Numbered from the stretch's first letter, positions 26,183 through 35,529 are shown. The stretch is 64,000 nt of DNA from HGM12998 sp900756495 (GCA_958477305.1 CAUEFI010000003.1:62001-126000); one strand, 5' to 3'. Translations and numbers: made by a program. The notes: generated by a model not told the origin, from the letters alone.

Positions 26183-27463
26183 GTGACCAATGTCACCCAA
26201 ACCGAACTCTTTCCCGGCGTCCGACTGACGGCGGTGCATACGACAAAATTTAAATCCTGCATGCTTGGCCTGCGCCTTTTGATGCCATTGGCCGAACAGA
26301 CGGCATCCCTCCACGCGCTGATTCCCCAGGTGCTCCGCCGGGGTACCGCGCGGCACCCCGATCTGGAATCCCTCTCCGCCGCTCTGGACGACCTCTATGG
26401 CGGCACAGTGGAGCCTATGGTGCGCAAAAAGGGGGAGACCCAGTGTCTCGGGTTTGTAGGCAGCTTCCTGGACGATGCCTATACTCCCGCCGGCGAACCC
26501 ATTCTGGAGCGCGCAGCTGCGTTGATGGGAGACCTCCTGCTGCGTCCGGCTTTAGAGAACGAGACCTTCCGGGCCGAGTATGTTGACGGAGAGAGGGAAA
26601 ACCTGCTCAACGCCATCCGCGCCCAGGTCAATGACAAGCGACAGTACGCCCAGAAGAGGCTGATTGAGGAGATGTGCGCTTCGGAGCCCTTTGGCGTGGA
26701 CAAGCTGGGCAGTGAGGAGCGGGCGAAGTCCATTACGGTTCCCCGGCTGTGGGACCAGTATCAAAAGCTGCTGCGGGAGGCATGGATTGAACTCTACTAC
26801 TGCGGTTCTGCGCCTTTGGAGCGTGTGAAAACAGCCCTGGCTGCGGCGCTGGAAGGACTTCCGTACTCAGAAAAGCGCATTCGCCCCCCAAAACCTGACG
26901 AGCCTGCCGCTCCGGCGGAGCCGAAGGTGGTTGAGGAGTCTCTGGAGGTGACACAGGGAAAGCTCACGCTGGGCTTCCGTACCGGCATCACCGCCTGGGA
27001 TGGAGACTATCCCGCCCTGGCGCTCCTCAATGCGATTTATGGAGGCACCACTACCTCCAAGCTCTTTATGAATGTCCGGGAGAAGCTCTCTCTGTGCTAT
27101 TATGCCAGCTCAGGCCTTATGAAATATAAGGGCATTATGCTGGTCTCGTCCGGGGTGGAGTTTGATAAATTCCAGGCTGCCCGTGAGGAAATTATGGCGC
27201 AGTTTCTGGCCTGCCGGGAGGGCAAATTTGACGACCAGGAGCTGGCCGGTGCCAGAGCCTCTGTGGTAAGCTCTCTTATGACGACGTTGGACAGCCAGAG
27301 CCGCCTGGAAGACTATTGGCTGGGGCAGACCGCCGCCGGACTCACCGAGGGACCGGAGGATCTGGCACGGCGTGTGGAGGATGTGACTTGGGAGCAGGTT
27401 CACGCCGCCGCTCAAAAAGTATCCCCGGACACCATCTATTTCCTGAAAGGAAAGGAGGCATAA
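26183..27463 (+). CDS. M16-family protein lacking the zinc motif (YfmF-like)
   Basis: A 426-residue member of the insulinase/M16 family. The first domain lacks the HxxEH zinc motif, as in YfmF-type proteins that pair with an active partner. The recognisable blocks are LEQTASLHALIPQVLRRG-like N-terminal sequence, GGTTTSKLFMNVREKLSLCYYASS and the later ARASVVSSLMTTLDSQS. The start is GTG 26183 with AAAGGA about ten bases upstream. The active partner begins 6 bases after its stop. Confidence 0.85.
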   Translation: MTNVTQTELFPGVRLTAVHTTKFKSCMLGLRLLMPLAEQTASLHALIPQVLRRGTARHPDLESLSAALDDLYGGTVEPMVRKKGETQCLGFVGSFLDDAYTPAGEPILERAAALMGDLLLRPALENETFRAEYVDGERENLLNAIRAQVNDKRQYAQKRLIEEMCASEPFGVDKLGSEERAKSITVPRLWDQYQKLLREAWIELYYCGSAPLERVKTALAAALEGLPYSEKRIRPPKPDEPAAPAEPKVVEESLEVTQGKLTLGFRTGITAWDGDYPALALLNAIYGGTTTSKLFMNVREKLSLCYYASSGLMKYKGIMLVSSGVEFDKFQAAREEIMAQFLACREGKFDDQELAGARASVVSSLMTTLDSQSRLEDYWLGQTAAGLTEGPEDLARRVEDVTWEQVHAAAQKVSPDTIYFLKGKEA

Positions 27464-27469
27464 GTTCCT

Positions 27470-28747
27470 ATGGTGAACAAGGAATATCCCCGTCTGGGTG
27501 AGACGGTATACCATGCCCAGCTGGAAAACGGCCTTCATATCTATGTAGACCGAAAGCCGGGCTTTCAAAAGAGCTATGCTTTCTTTGCCACCAACTATGG
27601 CGGCATGGACATGCGCTTCAAGCTGGGCGGCCAGTGGCAGGATACCCCGGCTGGGGTAGCTCATTTCCTGGAGCATAAAATGTTTGATACGGAAGACGGC
27701 AACGCTCTGCAGGATCTCGCTGCCAACGGTGCGTCGCCCAACGCTTTTACAAGCTCTGCCATTACAGGGTACTACTTTGAGAGTACCAGAAAATTTGAGG
27801 AAAACCTGAAGATCCTCCTGTCCTTTGTCTCCATCCCCTGGTTTACCCCGGAAAGCGTGGACAAGGAGCAGGGGATCATCGGCCAGGAGATTCAAATGAT
27901 TGAGGATGATCCCGAGTGGCAGGTCTTTATGAACCTTCTCTCCGCCCTCTATCAAAATCATCCCATCCGGGTATCGGTGGCCGGCAGCCGGGAGTCCATT
28001 TCGCATATTACCGCCGATACGCTTTACGCCTGCCACAAGGCCTTCTATAATCCCGCCAATATGGTGCTGTGCGTAGCGGGAGACGTGGATCCTGAACGGA
28101 TATGTGCCCTTGCCAGAGAGATTCTGCCCAAAGAGGGCGGCGCCGAAATTCAGAGAGACTATGGGGCGGCAGAGCCTGAGACGGCGGCAGAACCCCTGCG
28201 TGAGCTTAGAATGGCGGTTTCCACCCCTATTTTCCAGCTTGGCTTTAAAGCTGATCCGGCGCCCAACGGGGAAGAGCGCCTGCGCCGTCAGCTCATGGGA
28301 GAGCTTTGCATGGAGGCTCTCCTGGGGACCTCCAGTCCTCTGTACGCCAGACTTTATGGCGAGGGACTGGTGAACAACAGCTTCGGCTATGGGTACGAGG
28401 CCTATCCGGGCTGCGCTTTCCTGGCCGCCGGCGGAGAGAGCCGGGATCCGGAGGCTGTGCGGAATGCGGTGCTGGCAGAGGCCGGAAGGATAGCTGGGGA
28501 TGGAATCGAGGCGGGGCTGTGGAACCGGCTCAAGAAAGCGGCCTATGGCAGCAGGGTCCGGGGCCTCAACTCTTTTGAGCAGATCTGTGTCCAGCTGGCG
28601 CAGGGCCACTTCGCAGGGGTGGAATACCTCCGCTTTCCGGAAGTTTTTGACAGCATTGAGCGGACCGACGTGGAGGACTGCCTGCGTCGTTGGGTGATTC
28701 CGGAGCGGGCGGCGCTGGCCGTGGTACGGCCCGGAGGGAAAGCATGA
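27470..28747 (+). CDS. M16-family zinc peptidase (YfmH-like)
   Basis: A 425-residue insulinase-family peptidase. The inverted zinc motif is intact in GVAHFLEHKMFD (HxxEH, near residue 64). The downstream ligand glutamate probably lies in the KEQGIIGQEIQMIEDDP region. YfmF/YfmH-type pairs act together on small peptides; the physiological substrate is unknown. Its stop overlaps the lgt start as ATGA, so the three genes form one unit. Confidence 0.9.
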   Translation: MVNKEYPRLGETVYHAQLENGLHIYVDRKPGFQKSYAFFATNYGGMDMRFKLGGQWQDTPAGVAHFLEHKMFDTEDGNALQDLAANGASPNAFTSSAITGYYFESTRKFEENLKILLSFVSIPWFTPESVDKEQGIIGQEIQMIEDDPEWQVFMNLLSALYQNHPIRVSVAGSRESISHITADTLYACHKAFYNPANMVLCVAGDVDPERICALAREILPKEGGAEIQRDYGAAEPETAAEPLRELRMAVSTPIFQLGFKADPAPNGEERLRRQLMGELCMEALLGTSSPLYARLYGEGLVNNSFGYGYEAYPGCAFLAAGGESRDPEAVRNAVLAEAGRIAGDGIEAGLWNRLKKAAYGSRVRGLNSFEQICVQLAQGHFAGVEYLRFPEVFDSIERTDVEDCLRRWVIPERAALAVVRPGGKA

Positions 28748-29829
28748 TGCACACAGTCGCCTTTCCTGGGTTGGGGATTCCGGAGTTTACCCTGAACCGG
28801 GTCGCCTTTCACTTGGGAAGCTGGCCCATCTACTGGTATGGCATCATTATTGCCGCGGGCTTTCTCCTGGCCGTCGTCTACTGCTGCCGTGTTTCCAAGC
28901 GCTTTGGGATCCGGCAGGATGATGTCATTGACATGCTCTTTTTTGCCGTGCCCCTGGCCATCGTAGGGGCGCGGCTGTACTACATTATCTTCTACCTGGA
29001 TCTGTTCCGGAGAGAGGACGGTACTCTGGACTTTGTTCAAATGGTCAAAATCTGGGATGGCGGGTTGGCCATCTACGGAGGAGTCATTGCGGCGGTCCTT
29101 ACGCTCCTGGTTTTCTGCAGGGTAAGGAAGCTGAAGTTCTTGGCTTTCGGCGATCTGGGCGTCTTCGGACTCCTGATTGGACAGTGCATCGGCCGCTGGG
29201 GCAACTTCGTCAATATTGAGGCCTATGGAGGTCCGACTTCTCTGCCCTGGCGTATGGGGATCCACGAGTTTGTAAATGGGACTTGGCAGTATGTGGAGGT
29301 CCACCCCACCTTTTTCTACGAGTCGATGTGGAATCTGATCGGTTTTTTTGTCCTTTCATGGATTGCCAAACGGCACCGAAAGTTTGACGGGCAGATGTTT
29401 GCCTCCTATTTCCTGTGGTATGGGATCGGCAGGGCCTTTATTGAAGGGCTGCGCACGGACAGTCTTTACCTCATGCAGACATCTATCAGAGTGTCACAGC
29501 TTTTCGGCCTGGTCACAGCCCTGATTGCACTCGTCGCCATTTTTTACAACCTGAAGGTGAAAAAGCACACCCCTGAGGAGCTCTGGGTGAACCAGGTGTC
29601 GGTCAAGGGAGCCATCCCCCGCCGCGTGGCCCTGATTTTTCCAGAGGGAAACACACAGGCACGCGCGTGGGCCGACAGCCATAAGGCAGAGGGGTATACG
29701 GAAGAATACGCCATCCCACCCGGACTTCCAGCGGATGAGGCCGCCGAGCTCGCCTCCAGCCTGAAGGAGCGCACCGATTTGGATAAGATCCTGGTTTGGG
29801 AGGCTTCTGAAAAAGAGCCGCCTTCGTAA
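28744..29829 (+). CDS. lgt: Prolipoprotein diacylglyceryl transferase with C-terminal extension
   Basis: Lgt transfers diacylglycerol to the lipobox cysteine of prolipoproteins. The membrane core includes YWYGIIIAAGF, WDGGLAIYGGVI and GRWGNFVNIEAYGGPT with the family Arg and His. At 361 residues it is about 80 longer than usual. After the last membrane helix (near 275) a soluble tail follows from KVKKHTPEELWVNQ to the end, with no membrane segment. I do not recognise this tail. The start overlaps the M16 gene stop. Confidence 0.93.
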   Translation: MMHTVAFPGLGIPEFTLNRVAFHLGSWPIYWYGIIIAAGFLLAVVYCCRVSKRFGIRQDDVIDMLFFAVPLAIVGARLYYIIFYLDLFRREDGTLDFVQMVKIWDGGLAIYGGVIAAVLTLLVFCRVRKLKFLAFGDLGVFGLLIGQCIGRWGNFVNIEAYGGPTSLPWRMGIHEFVNGTWQYVEVHPTFFYESMWNLIGFFVLSWIAKRHRKFDGQMFASYFLWYGIGRAFIEGLRTDSLYLMQTSIRVSQLFGLVTALIALVAIFYNLKVKKHTPEELWVNQVSVKGAIPRRVALIFPEGNTQARAWADSHKAEGYTEEYAIPPGLPADEAAELASSLKERTDLDKILVWEASEKEPPS

Positions 29830-29854
29830 CTTAACAAGGAGATTGTAGATGAGA

Positions 29855-29894
29855 CCCCCTGACCACTCAAACAGAGTGGCCAGGGGGCTTTTTT
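29855..29894 (+). terminator. Terminator after lgt
   Basis: CCCCCTGACCACTC and GAGTGGCCAGGGGG pair around a short loop and run into CTTTTTTT. It isolates the spoIIIA operon from lgt. Confidence 0.85.
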
Positions 29895-29906
29895 ATTCCG
29901 GGCGTC

Positions 29907-29933
29907 ATAAAGATGGACAGCCCCTCATAGAAT
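29907..29933 (+). promoter_or_regulatory. Sigma-E-type promoter of the spoIIIA operon
   Basis: ATA (29907-29909) within GTCATAAAG, a 16-base spacer and CATAGAAT (29926-29933) match the sporulation sigma-E pattern, 30 bases before spoIIIAA. The B. subtilis operon is sigma-E controlled, so position and sequence agree. Confidence 0.75.
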
Positions 29934-29963
29934 GTGGCAGTACCAAAGAAGGGCGTGAACAAT

Positions 29964-30908
29964 ATGAGGGAACCAAACATGAAACAGCGGACAGCCCGAT
30001 TCCTGCAGGCGGCATCCCTCCTGCCCGGACCGATGCGCAGGGCGCTGGAACGGCTGGACAGTCAGGAACAGGGAGAGATTGAAGAGATTCGCCTCCGGGC
30101 CGGCCAGCCTATGGCGATTCTGGGGCCCAAGGGGGAGAGGGGAGTGCCCGGCAGTCCGGAACGGACACGGCCGGGGGACTTGTCTCTGGCCCTGGAGATT
30201 GCCACACAGGCTTCGGCTCATACCGCCCTTGATAAGGTCCGGCAGGGCTTTTTTACTGTCAGAGGAGGTCATCGGATCGGCATCTGCGGCAGCGCTGTCA
30301 TGAAAGACGGGGCGGTTTGGAATTTGCGGCAGATCTCTTCTCTGGCGCTTCGGATAGCCCATGAGGAGCCGGGACTTGCAGCTGTGGTCCTGGACAAGCT
30401 CTGTGAGGGAGAACGGCTGAACAGCACGCTGCTTCTCTCACCGCCGGGAATGGGGAAGACCACCCTGCTGCGCGACCTGATCCGCGCGCTTTCAGATGGG
30501 GACGGCGTACCTCCGATGCGGGTGGGAGTGGCCGATGAGCGGGGGGAGTTGGCCGCGATGTGCGAGGGGGTCCCTCAATTTCAAATTGGTTCGCACACCG
30601 ATGTGCTGGACGGGTGTCCCAAGGGACAGGGCCTTCTGATGCTGCTGCGCGGCATGAATCCGCAGGTCATGGCTGCAGATGAGATAACGGCGCCGGAAGA
30701 TGTGGCCGCTCTGGAAATGGCAGCCAACTGCGGCGTGGCGCTTCTGGCCACTGCCCATGGAGCTGGGCTGGAGGATTTGCGCAGGCGCCCCCTATACCGC
30801 CGTCTGCTCAGCCTCAACGTCTTTCAGCGCCTGGTGGTGATTACTGTAGAAAACGGCGGCCGGAGATATGCCGTCCACACCTTGGAGGACGGGATATGCT
30901 GCGGGTAG
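29964..30908 (+). CDS. spoIIIAA: Stage III sporulation protein AA (ATPase)
   Basis: The mother-cell ATPase of the SpoIIIA-SpoIIQ channel, related to secretion ATPases. The 314-residue protein has Walker A SPPGMGKTTLLRDL (near 160) and Walker B-type DEITAPEDV. The start at ATG 29964 is preferred to a GTG at 29934, which would fall on the promoter. It overlaps spoIIIAB by 13 bp. Confidence 0.95.
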   Translation: MREPNMKQRTARFLQAASLLPGPMRRALERLDSQEQGEIEEIRLRAGQPMAILGPKGERGVPGSPERTRPGDLSLALEIATQASAHTALDKVRQGFFTVRGGHRIGICGSAVMKDGAVWNLRQISSLALRIAHEEPGLAAVVLDKLCEGERLNSTLLLSPPGMGKTTLLRDLIRALSDGDGVPPMRVGVADERGELAAMCEGVPQFQIGSHTDVLDGCPKGQGLLMLLRGMNPQVMAADEITAPEDVAALEMAANCGVALLATAHGAGLEDLRRRPLYRRLLSLNVFQRLVVITVENGGRRYAVHTLEDGICCG

Positions 30909-31408
30909 TAGGCGCGGTACTCCTGATAGGGGGCACAGCCTTTCTGGGCTTTTCAGCAGCGGCAGCTCTTGGGCGCCGGGTACGCACGCTGCGCGCTCTT
31001 CTGGGCGTTCTGGAGCTGATGGAGCGTGAAATTTCCTTCCGTCTTACTCCAATGCCAGACTTGTTGGAAGAGCTGGCCAGGCGGGCCCGCCCGCCTCTGC
31101 GCGAGCTTTTCATGCGGTGCAGGGAGGGAGTGAACAGGCTGGGGGAAAAGGATTTGGGCCAGCTCTGGCGTGATGCCTTGGAACAGATCCCTTTGGGGTT
31201 AGAGGGCGAAGAGCTTGGGTTTTTATCTGAATTGGGAGACGTGCTGGGCCGCTATGATGGTGAGGGCCAACGCGCTGCCCTGGAGCGCTGCCGCGGACAA
31301 TTGAGTGAAACGCTCCGCCGTGCGGAAGCGGAGCGGGTTCAGCAGGGGCGGATGTACGGCGTCCTTGGCCTGACGGCAGGTGCTTTCCTCGCAATCATGC
31401 TGGTGTAG
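30896..31408 (+). CDS. spoIIIAB: Stage III sporulation protein AB
   Basis: A 170-residue protein with an N-terminal and a C-terminal hydrophobic segment, resembling GspF-like channel scaffold proteins. Typical segments are LRVVGAVLLIGGTAFLG, LELMEREISFRLTPMPDLL and the final LGLTAGAFLAIMLV. Second gene of the spoIIIA operon. Confidence 0.93.
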   Translation: MLRVVGAVLLIGGTAFLGFSAAAALGRRVRTLRALLGVLELMEREISFRLTPMPDLLEELARRARPPLRELFMRCREGVNRLGEKDLGQLWRDALEQIPLGLEGEELGFLSELGDVLGRYDGEGQRAALERCRGQLSETLRRAEAERVQQGRMYGVLGLTAGAFLAIMLV

Positions 31409-31421
31409 GGGAGACGTGGAA

Positions 31422-31616
31422 ATGAACGTAGATCTGATTTTCAAGATTGCTGCGGTAGGTATCCTGGTGTCGGTACTTAATCAGGTGCTCTCCCGGTCCG
31501 GGCGGGATGAGCAGGCGACCATGACTACCTTAGCGGGGTTAGTCGTGGTGCTCGTTATGGTGGTTCAGGAAATAAGTGATCTCTTTAATCTGGTCAAAGA
31601 CCTATTCGGATTGTAG
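31422..31616 (+). CDS. spoIIIAC: Stage III sporulation protein AC
   Basis: A 64-residue protein with two membrane segments (LIFKIAAVGILVSVLNQVL and LAGLVVVLVMVV). Family members are this short. It assembles with the SpoIIIA complex in the outer forespore membrane. The ATG at 31422 is chosen for position and homology. Confidence 0.93.
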   Translation: MNVDLIFKIAAVGILVSVLNQVLSRSGRDEQATMTTLAGLVVVLVMVVQEISDLFNLVKDLFGL

Positions 31617-31620
31617 CGCT

Positions 31621-32007
31621 ATGGAGGACATGCTGCGGGTAGCCGCGCTGGGGGTTGCGGCGGCTCTGTGTGCCGTGGTGGTCAAACGGAATGTCCAGGA
31701 GTTGGGGATCGTACTGGCCCTGGCAGCCGGTGCGGTCATCCTGGCGTTTGCGTTTGGCGCTATTGACAGTATTCGCACCCTGATGGACAGGCTGGGAGAC
31801 CTGGCTGGATTGGCGCCGTCTGTATTAAAGCCGGTGATCAAGACGGTTGGAATCGCCATCCTGACAAAAATAGCCGCCGAGGTCTGCAAGGATGCAAAAG
31901 AGGGCGGCATTGCCTCTTTTGTAGAACTGGCCGGGGCGTCACTTGCACTCTTCACTGCGCTGCCGCTGCTGGAGGCGGTGCTGGATGCCGTTATCGGCCT
32001 GCTGTAA
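31621..32007 (+). CDS. spoIIIAD: Stage III sporulation protein AD
   Basis: A 128-residue polytopic membrane protein of the SpoIIIA complex. Hydrophobic stretches are AALGVAAALCAVVV, IVLALAAGAVILAFAFGA and the C-terminal GASLALFTALPLLEAVLDAV. It begins 4 bases after spoIIIAC. Confidence 0.93.
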   Translation: MEDMLRVAALGVAAALCAVVVKRNVQELGIVLALAAGAVILAFAFGAIDSIRTLMDRLGDLAGLAPSVLKPVIKTVGIAILTKIAAEVCKDAKEGGIASFVELAGASLALFTALPLLEAVLDAVIGLL

Positions 32008-32029
32008 ATTTTTTGAAGGTGGCTTACCA

Positions 32030-33133
32030 ATGAAAAAATTAATAACGCTGATCGCCGTCGCCCTTCTGTTGGGAGGCCTGTGCAGCGCCGGAGCCTCCGA
32101 CGTACTGGCAGCCCAGTCGGAGGCGTTGGACTTGGACGGGTTGGAGGGGGCGGCGGGAGATTATATGGATGGGATTGATCTGGAGCAGGGAATTACGCTG
32201 GACGAGGGGATCTCCTATATACTGGATACCGGCAGCGGGCAGATTTTCGGCATTGTGCGCAAGGCCTTGCGCAGTGGCTGTCTGCTTCTAGTTGTGGTCA
32301 TGCTGTGTACGCTGACCGGAGGACTGTATGACAGTGCAGGCGGCAGCGGGCAGACCGCCGATGTGGTGTCTCTGTTGGGCGCTCTGGCGGTGACGGCGGT
32401 TTCAGTTACCGATGTTCACTCTCTGGTTGGCATGGGGCGGGAGGCGATCGCCAACATGGACACATTTTCAAAGGTCCTGATTCCAGCCGTCACTGCCGCT
32501 GCTGCTGCCAGCGGAGCACCAGGAGCGTCGGTGGCCAGGCAGTTTGCCACGATGCTGTTCTCTGATGTACTACTCACACTCATTAACCGCCTGCTTCTTC
32601 CGCTGGTCTATGCATATATTGCGGCCAGCGTCGGCTACACAGCTCTGGGCAACGAAGGGCTCAAGCGGATTGGGGCCACGCTCAAATGGGCGGTGACCAC
32701 CATATTGACCATTGTGCTTCTCCTCTTTGTCAGCTATCTGACCGTCAGCGGAGTCATTGCCGGTGCAGCCGATGCGGCGACCATTAAAGCGGCGAAGTTC
32801 ACCATGTCAAGCGTAGTGCCGGTGGTAGGCGGCATTTTATCCGATGCTGCTGAGACGGTGTTGGCCGGAGCCGGAATCCTGAAAAATGCAGTCGGCGTCT
32901 TTGGGATGATCGTTATTTTGTGTATGTGCGTGGCCCCCTTCCTCTCATTGGGGATTCACTACCTGACTTATAAGCTCACCTCAGCCCTGACCGCTACCTT
33001 ATCCTCCGGCCGGATAGGCGGCTTGGTCGACGCGATCGGGGGCGCATTTGGTCTGGTTCTCGGCATGACAGGGGCCTGCGCAGTTTTGCTGTTGGTTTCA
33101 CTGGTGTCTGCTGTATCGGCGGTGACCGTATGA
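32030..33133 (+). CDS. spoIIIAE: Stage III sporulation protein AE
   Basis: A 367-residue polytopic protein of the feeding-tube complex, with an N-terminal signal-like segment (KKLITLIAVALLLGGLCSAG) and about seven further membrane helices. The start at 32030 has GAAGGTGG upstream. It overlaps spoIIIAF as ATGA. Confidence 0.94.
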   Translation: MKKLITLIAVALLLGGLCSAGASDVLAAQSEALDLDGLEGAAGDYMDGIDLEQGITLDEGISYILDTGSGQIFGIVRKALRSGCLLLVVVMLCTLTGGLYDSAGGSGQTADVVSLLGALAVTAVSVTDVHSLVGMGREAIANMDTFSKVLIPAVTAAAAASGAPGASVARQFATMLFSDVLLTLINRLLLPLVYAYIAASVGYTALGNEGLKRIGATLKWAVTTILTIVLLLFVSYLTVSGVIAGAADAATIKAAKFTMSSVVPVVGGILSDAAETVLAGAGILKNAVGVFGMIVILCMCVAPFLSLGIHYLTYKLTSALTATLSSGRIGGLVDAIGGAFGLVLGMTGACAVLLLVSLVSAVSAVTV

Positions 33134-33627
33134 TGGAGGTGATCAGGGACTGGTTGGTGGGAATTACCTGCGCGGCGATGGTGGTGGCCCTGGCTGAGAG
33201 CTTGACACCCCAGGGAACCATCCGAAAGATTGGGCGGTTCACCGGCGGGCTGGTGCTGCTTTTGGCTGTTGTACAGCCGGTAATGAAGCTGGATGAGGGC
33301 TCCCTGCGCCAAGCCATGGCAGAGTATAAGGCCGCGTTATCGATCTACGACGGAACTTTGGAGGAGGAGAATCAGACTTTAATGAAAGGAATCATAGCGG
33401 AGCAGTCAGGCGCATATATTCTGGACAAGGCGGCCTCTTTGGGAATTGTCTGCACCGTAGAGGTGGAGACCGCACCTGGAGAGGAGGGGGACTACCCGGT
33501 ACCCTATTGCGTCACCATCCGCGGCGATCTGACTGGGGAGCAGCAAAAAACACTGACAGAACAAATTACCGCCGACTTTGCAATCCCGGAAGAGCGGCAG
33601 TATTACGAAAGCGGTGAGAGCGGATGA
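33130..33627 (+). CDS. spoIIIAF: Stage III sporulation protein AF
   Basis: A 165-residue protein with two N-terminal membrane segments and a soluble ring-building-like domain (GIVCTVEVETAPGEEGDYPV). It forms a ring in the SpoIIIA-SpoIIQ apparatus. It overlaps both neighbours by 4 bp. Confidence 0.93.
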   Translation: MMEVIRDWLVGITCAAMVVALAESLTPQGTIRKIGRFTGGLVLLLAVVQPVMKLDEGSLRQAMAEYKAALSIYDGTLEEENQTLMKGIIAEQSGAYILDKAASLGIVCTVEVETAPGEEGDYPVPYCVTIRGDLTGEQQKTLTEQITADFAIPEERQYYESGESG

Positions 33628-34157
33628 AAAATGGAGAAGCCCTGGGTGCCTGGGGCAAAAAATTGGTACTGCTCCTAGAAAAGTATAAATTTGTTTTTCT
33701 GGTCATATTGGCGGGAGTGGTGCTGTTAATGCTGCCCTCCTTTGGAGGTGGTGAGGGGGAGGAAGAGGCAGCCATGCCGGCGGACTCTTCCGGAGGGGCT
33801 TTTGATCTGGAGGCTACAGAGGGCAAGTTGGAGGAAGCCCTCTCCCGCATAGACGGGGCAGGCAAGGTCAAGGTGGTCCTGACTCTGCGCAGCGGAACGC
33901 GGCAGATTTTAGCCACCGATGGCAAGACGACTGAGAAAGGGGAGTCCATCGACTCTCAAGTCAGTACAGTGGTGGTCTCAAAGGGCTCAGGAAACGAGGA
34001 GACGGTGGCCCTGCAGGAATTGGCACCGCAGTATCAAGGGGCGCTGGTGGTCTGTCCCGGCGGCAACGACCCGGCGGTAAAGCTCCAGATCTCCGAGGCG
34101 GTGGCGGCGCTTACCGGCTTGGGGGCAGATAAGATCTCTATCTGTAAAGGGAACTGA
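33624..34157 (+). CDS. spoIIIAG: Stage III sporulation protein AG
   Basis: A 177-residue protein with one N-terminal membrane helix (FVFLVILAGVVLLMLPSF) and an intermembrane ring domain containing GKVKVVLTLRSGTRQILA and EAVAALTGLGADKISI. SpoIIIAG forms the large-diameter ring of the channel. Confidence 0.94.
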   Translation: MKNGEALGAWGKKLVLLLEKYKFVFLVILAGVVLLMLPSFGGGEGEEEAAMPADSSGGAFDLEATEGKLEEALSRIDGAGKVKVVLTLRSGTRQILATDGKTTEKGESIDSQVSTVVVSKGSGNEETVALQELAPQYQGALVVCPGGNDPAVKLQISEAVAALTGLGADKISICKGN

Positions 34158-34212
34158 TGTTCTCTTCCAAATCTGAAATGGAATCAAGGAAGAAACAAGG
34201 AGGAATCGGTCA

Positions 34213-34800
34213 ATGAAACTTTGGAAGCGAAACGCAGTGGTGGTGGCGATTGTGCTCTTTGTGTGCGCGGCCGTCTATCTGAATTGGTCCTACCAGAAGG
34301 AGGGAGATACCGAAGCGGGGAAAACCCTTGGACAGGCGGCTCTGGTAGGGGGTACGGCAGATCCTCTGCTGGGAGAACACTCCGATCCATCCCCCGCGCC
34401 TTCAGGTAGCCAGGACGTCAGCCCGGATCCCTCTGCAGAACAGGGCGGCTACTTTGCTTCCGCACGTCTCAACCGCCAGCAGGCCAGGGATGCGGCGCTG
34501 TCCCTGCTGCAGCAGGCAGAAGGTGAGGAGCCTGACGAGGCTATGCAGGAAGAGACGGCCGCCGCCATTCAAACACTGGCAGACTATACGGTGTCCGAGG
34601 CCCAGATTGAAAACCTGGTAACCGCCAAGGGCTATGCCGACTGCGTGGCATTTATTGGAGACAACAGCGTCTCTGTGGTGGTATCCGCCATCGAGGGAGG
34701 GCTCACCGATGCGGATGTAGCCCGCATCACAGAGATTGTCACTGGGGAAACCGGCTATTCTGCCAGCCAAATCAAAATTATTGAGGCCGAATCCGAGTAA
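34213..34800 (+). CDS. spoIIIAH: Stage III sporulation protein AH
   Basis: A 195-residue protein with a single N-terminal helix (AVVVAIVLFVCAAVYLNW), a Pro/Ser linker and the SpoIIQ-interacting domain (RQQARDAALSLLQQAEG, then KGYADCVAFIGDNSVSVVV). It is the last gene of the complete eight-gene operon. AAGGAGG precedes it at 34198. Confidence 0.94.
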   Translation: MKLWKRNAVVVAIVLFVCAAVYLNWSYQKEGDTEAGKTLGQAALVGGTADPLLGEHSDPSPAPSGSQDVSPDPSAEQGGYFASARLNRQQARDAALSLLQQAEGEEPDEAMQEETAAAIQTLADYTVSEAQIENLVTAKGYADCVAFIGDNSVSVVVSAIEGGLTDADVARITEIVTGETGYSASQIKIIEAESE

Positions 34801-35060
34801 CCCGATGTCCCGCGGGGCCACCGCTGAAATCCGTGAAGGAGTCTGAACAATCCGCCGGAGCGCCGGACAGAGTAACCGGCAGTCCAGTATGGGCGCGTAC
34901 ACAGCGGACAGGGACTGCTCTCGCAGAAAAATGAGTTGTAATTTCACACTTTTGTGGTACAATGGATTCAGAATAGCCTCTGCATAACCGGCACCATAGC
35001 TGACTCCGCGTGAAGACGGAGAAGGCTGGCCGCCGTACCACAAAAAGGAGCGTGACTGAT
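34801..35060 (+). promoter_or_regulatory. Intergenic region with asp23 promoter
   Basis: The 260-base gap has no convincing ORF or RNA structure and no clear spoIIIA terminator. A promoter is present: TTGTAA (34936-34941), 16 bases, TACAAT (34958-34963). AAGGAG lies before the asp23 ATG. I see nothing definable in the first 130 bases. Confidence 0.5.
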
Positions 35061-35450
35061 ATGGCCGATGCGAGAGAGTACGTTTCCCGGCCCGATGAGT
35101 TGGGAAACATCCATATATCAGAGGAGGTCCTGGCGGTTATTGCCGCCGCCGCCGCCCTGGAGGTAGAGGGGGTCGGCAGTCTGGCCGCCAATCTTGGCAC
35201 CGACCTGGCTGAACTGCTGGGCGGCAAAAAGAATCTGGCGAAGGGCGTCCATATTACTGTGGAGGAAGAGAGCGTCCGTGTAGACGTGGCGGTACTGATC
35301 AAGTACGGCTACACCATCCCCGCTGTGGCCCGGGAGGTGCAGGAGGCAGTATACTCCGCCATTGAAAATACCAGTGGGCTCACTGTGGAGTGCGTGAATG
35401 TTCAGGTCTCCGGCATCGTCTTTGAACGTGAACGCCACCAGAGAGCATAA
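35061..35450 (+). CDS. Asp23/Gls24 family envelope stress protein
   Basis: A 129-residue Asp23/Gls24 protein (AmaP/YqhY-like). The motif GNIHISEEVLAVIAAAAA and VDVAVLIKYGYTIPAVAREVQ with a final VNVQVSGIVFE fit. YqhY members adjoin nusB in Firmicutes and influence acetyl-CoA carboxylase and envelope stress; the nusB neighbour supports YqhY. It has its own promoter and terminator. Confidence 0.9.
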   Translation: MADAREYVSRPDELGNIHISEEVLAVIAAAAALEVEGVGSLAANLGTDLAELLGGKKNLAKGVHITVEEESVRVDVAVLIKYGYTIPAVAREVQEAVYSAIENTSGLTVECVNVQVSGIVFERERHQRA

Positions 35451-35465
35451 AGCAGATCTAAATAT

Positions 35466-35505
35466 GCCGGGCGACGGGAGTGCTATTCCCGCCGCCCGGC
35501 TTTTT
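35466..35505 (+). terminator. Terminator after the Asp23 gene
   Basis: GCCGGGCG and CGCCCGGC arms with inner CGGGA/TCCCG pairing, followed by T5. Confidence 0.85.
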
Positions 35506-35529
35506 GCTGTTTTTGGTGAAAGTGAGGGT

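Noticed and set aside
27110..28609. 499-residue minus-strand open frame opposite the M16 genes
   Set aside because: It is an antisense shadow of two clear M16 genes, with no recognisable domain; long antisense frames are common in GC-rich DNA.
34801..34935. Possible riboswitch or small RNA before asp23
   Set aside because: I found no conserved riboswitch core or strong paired structure.
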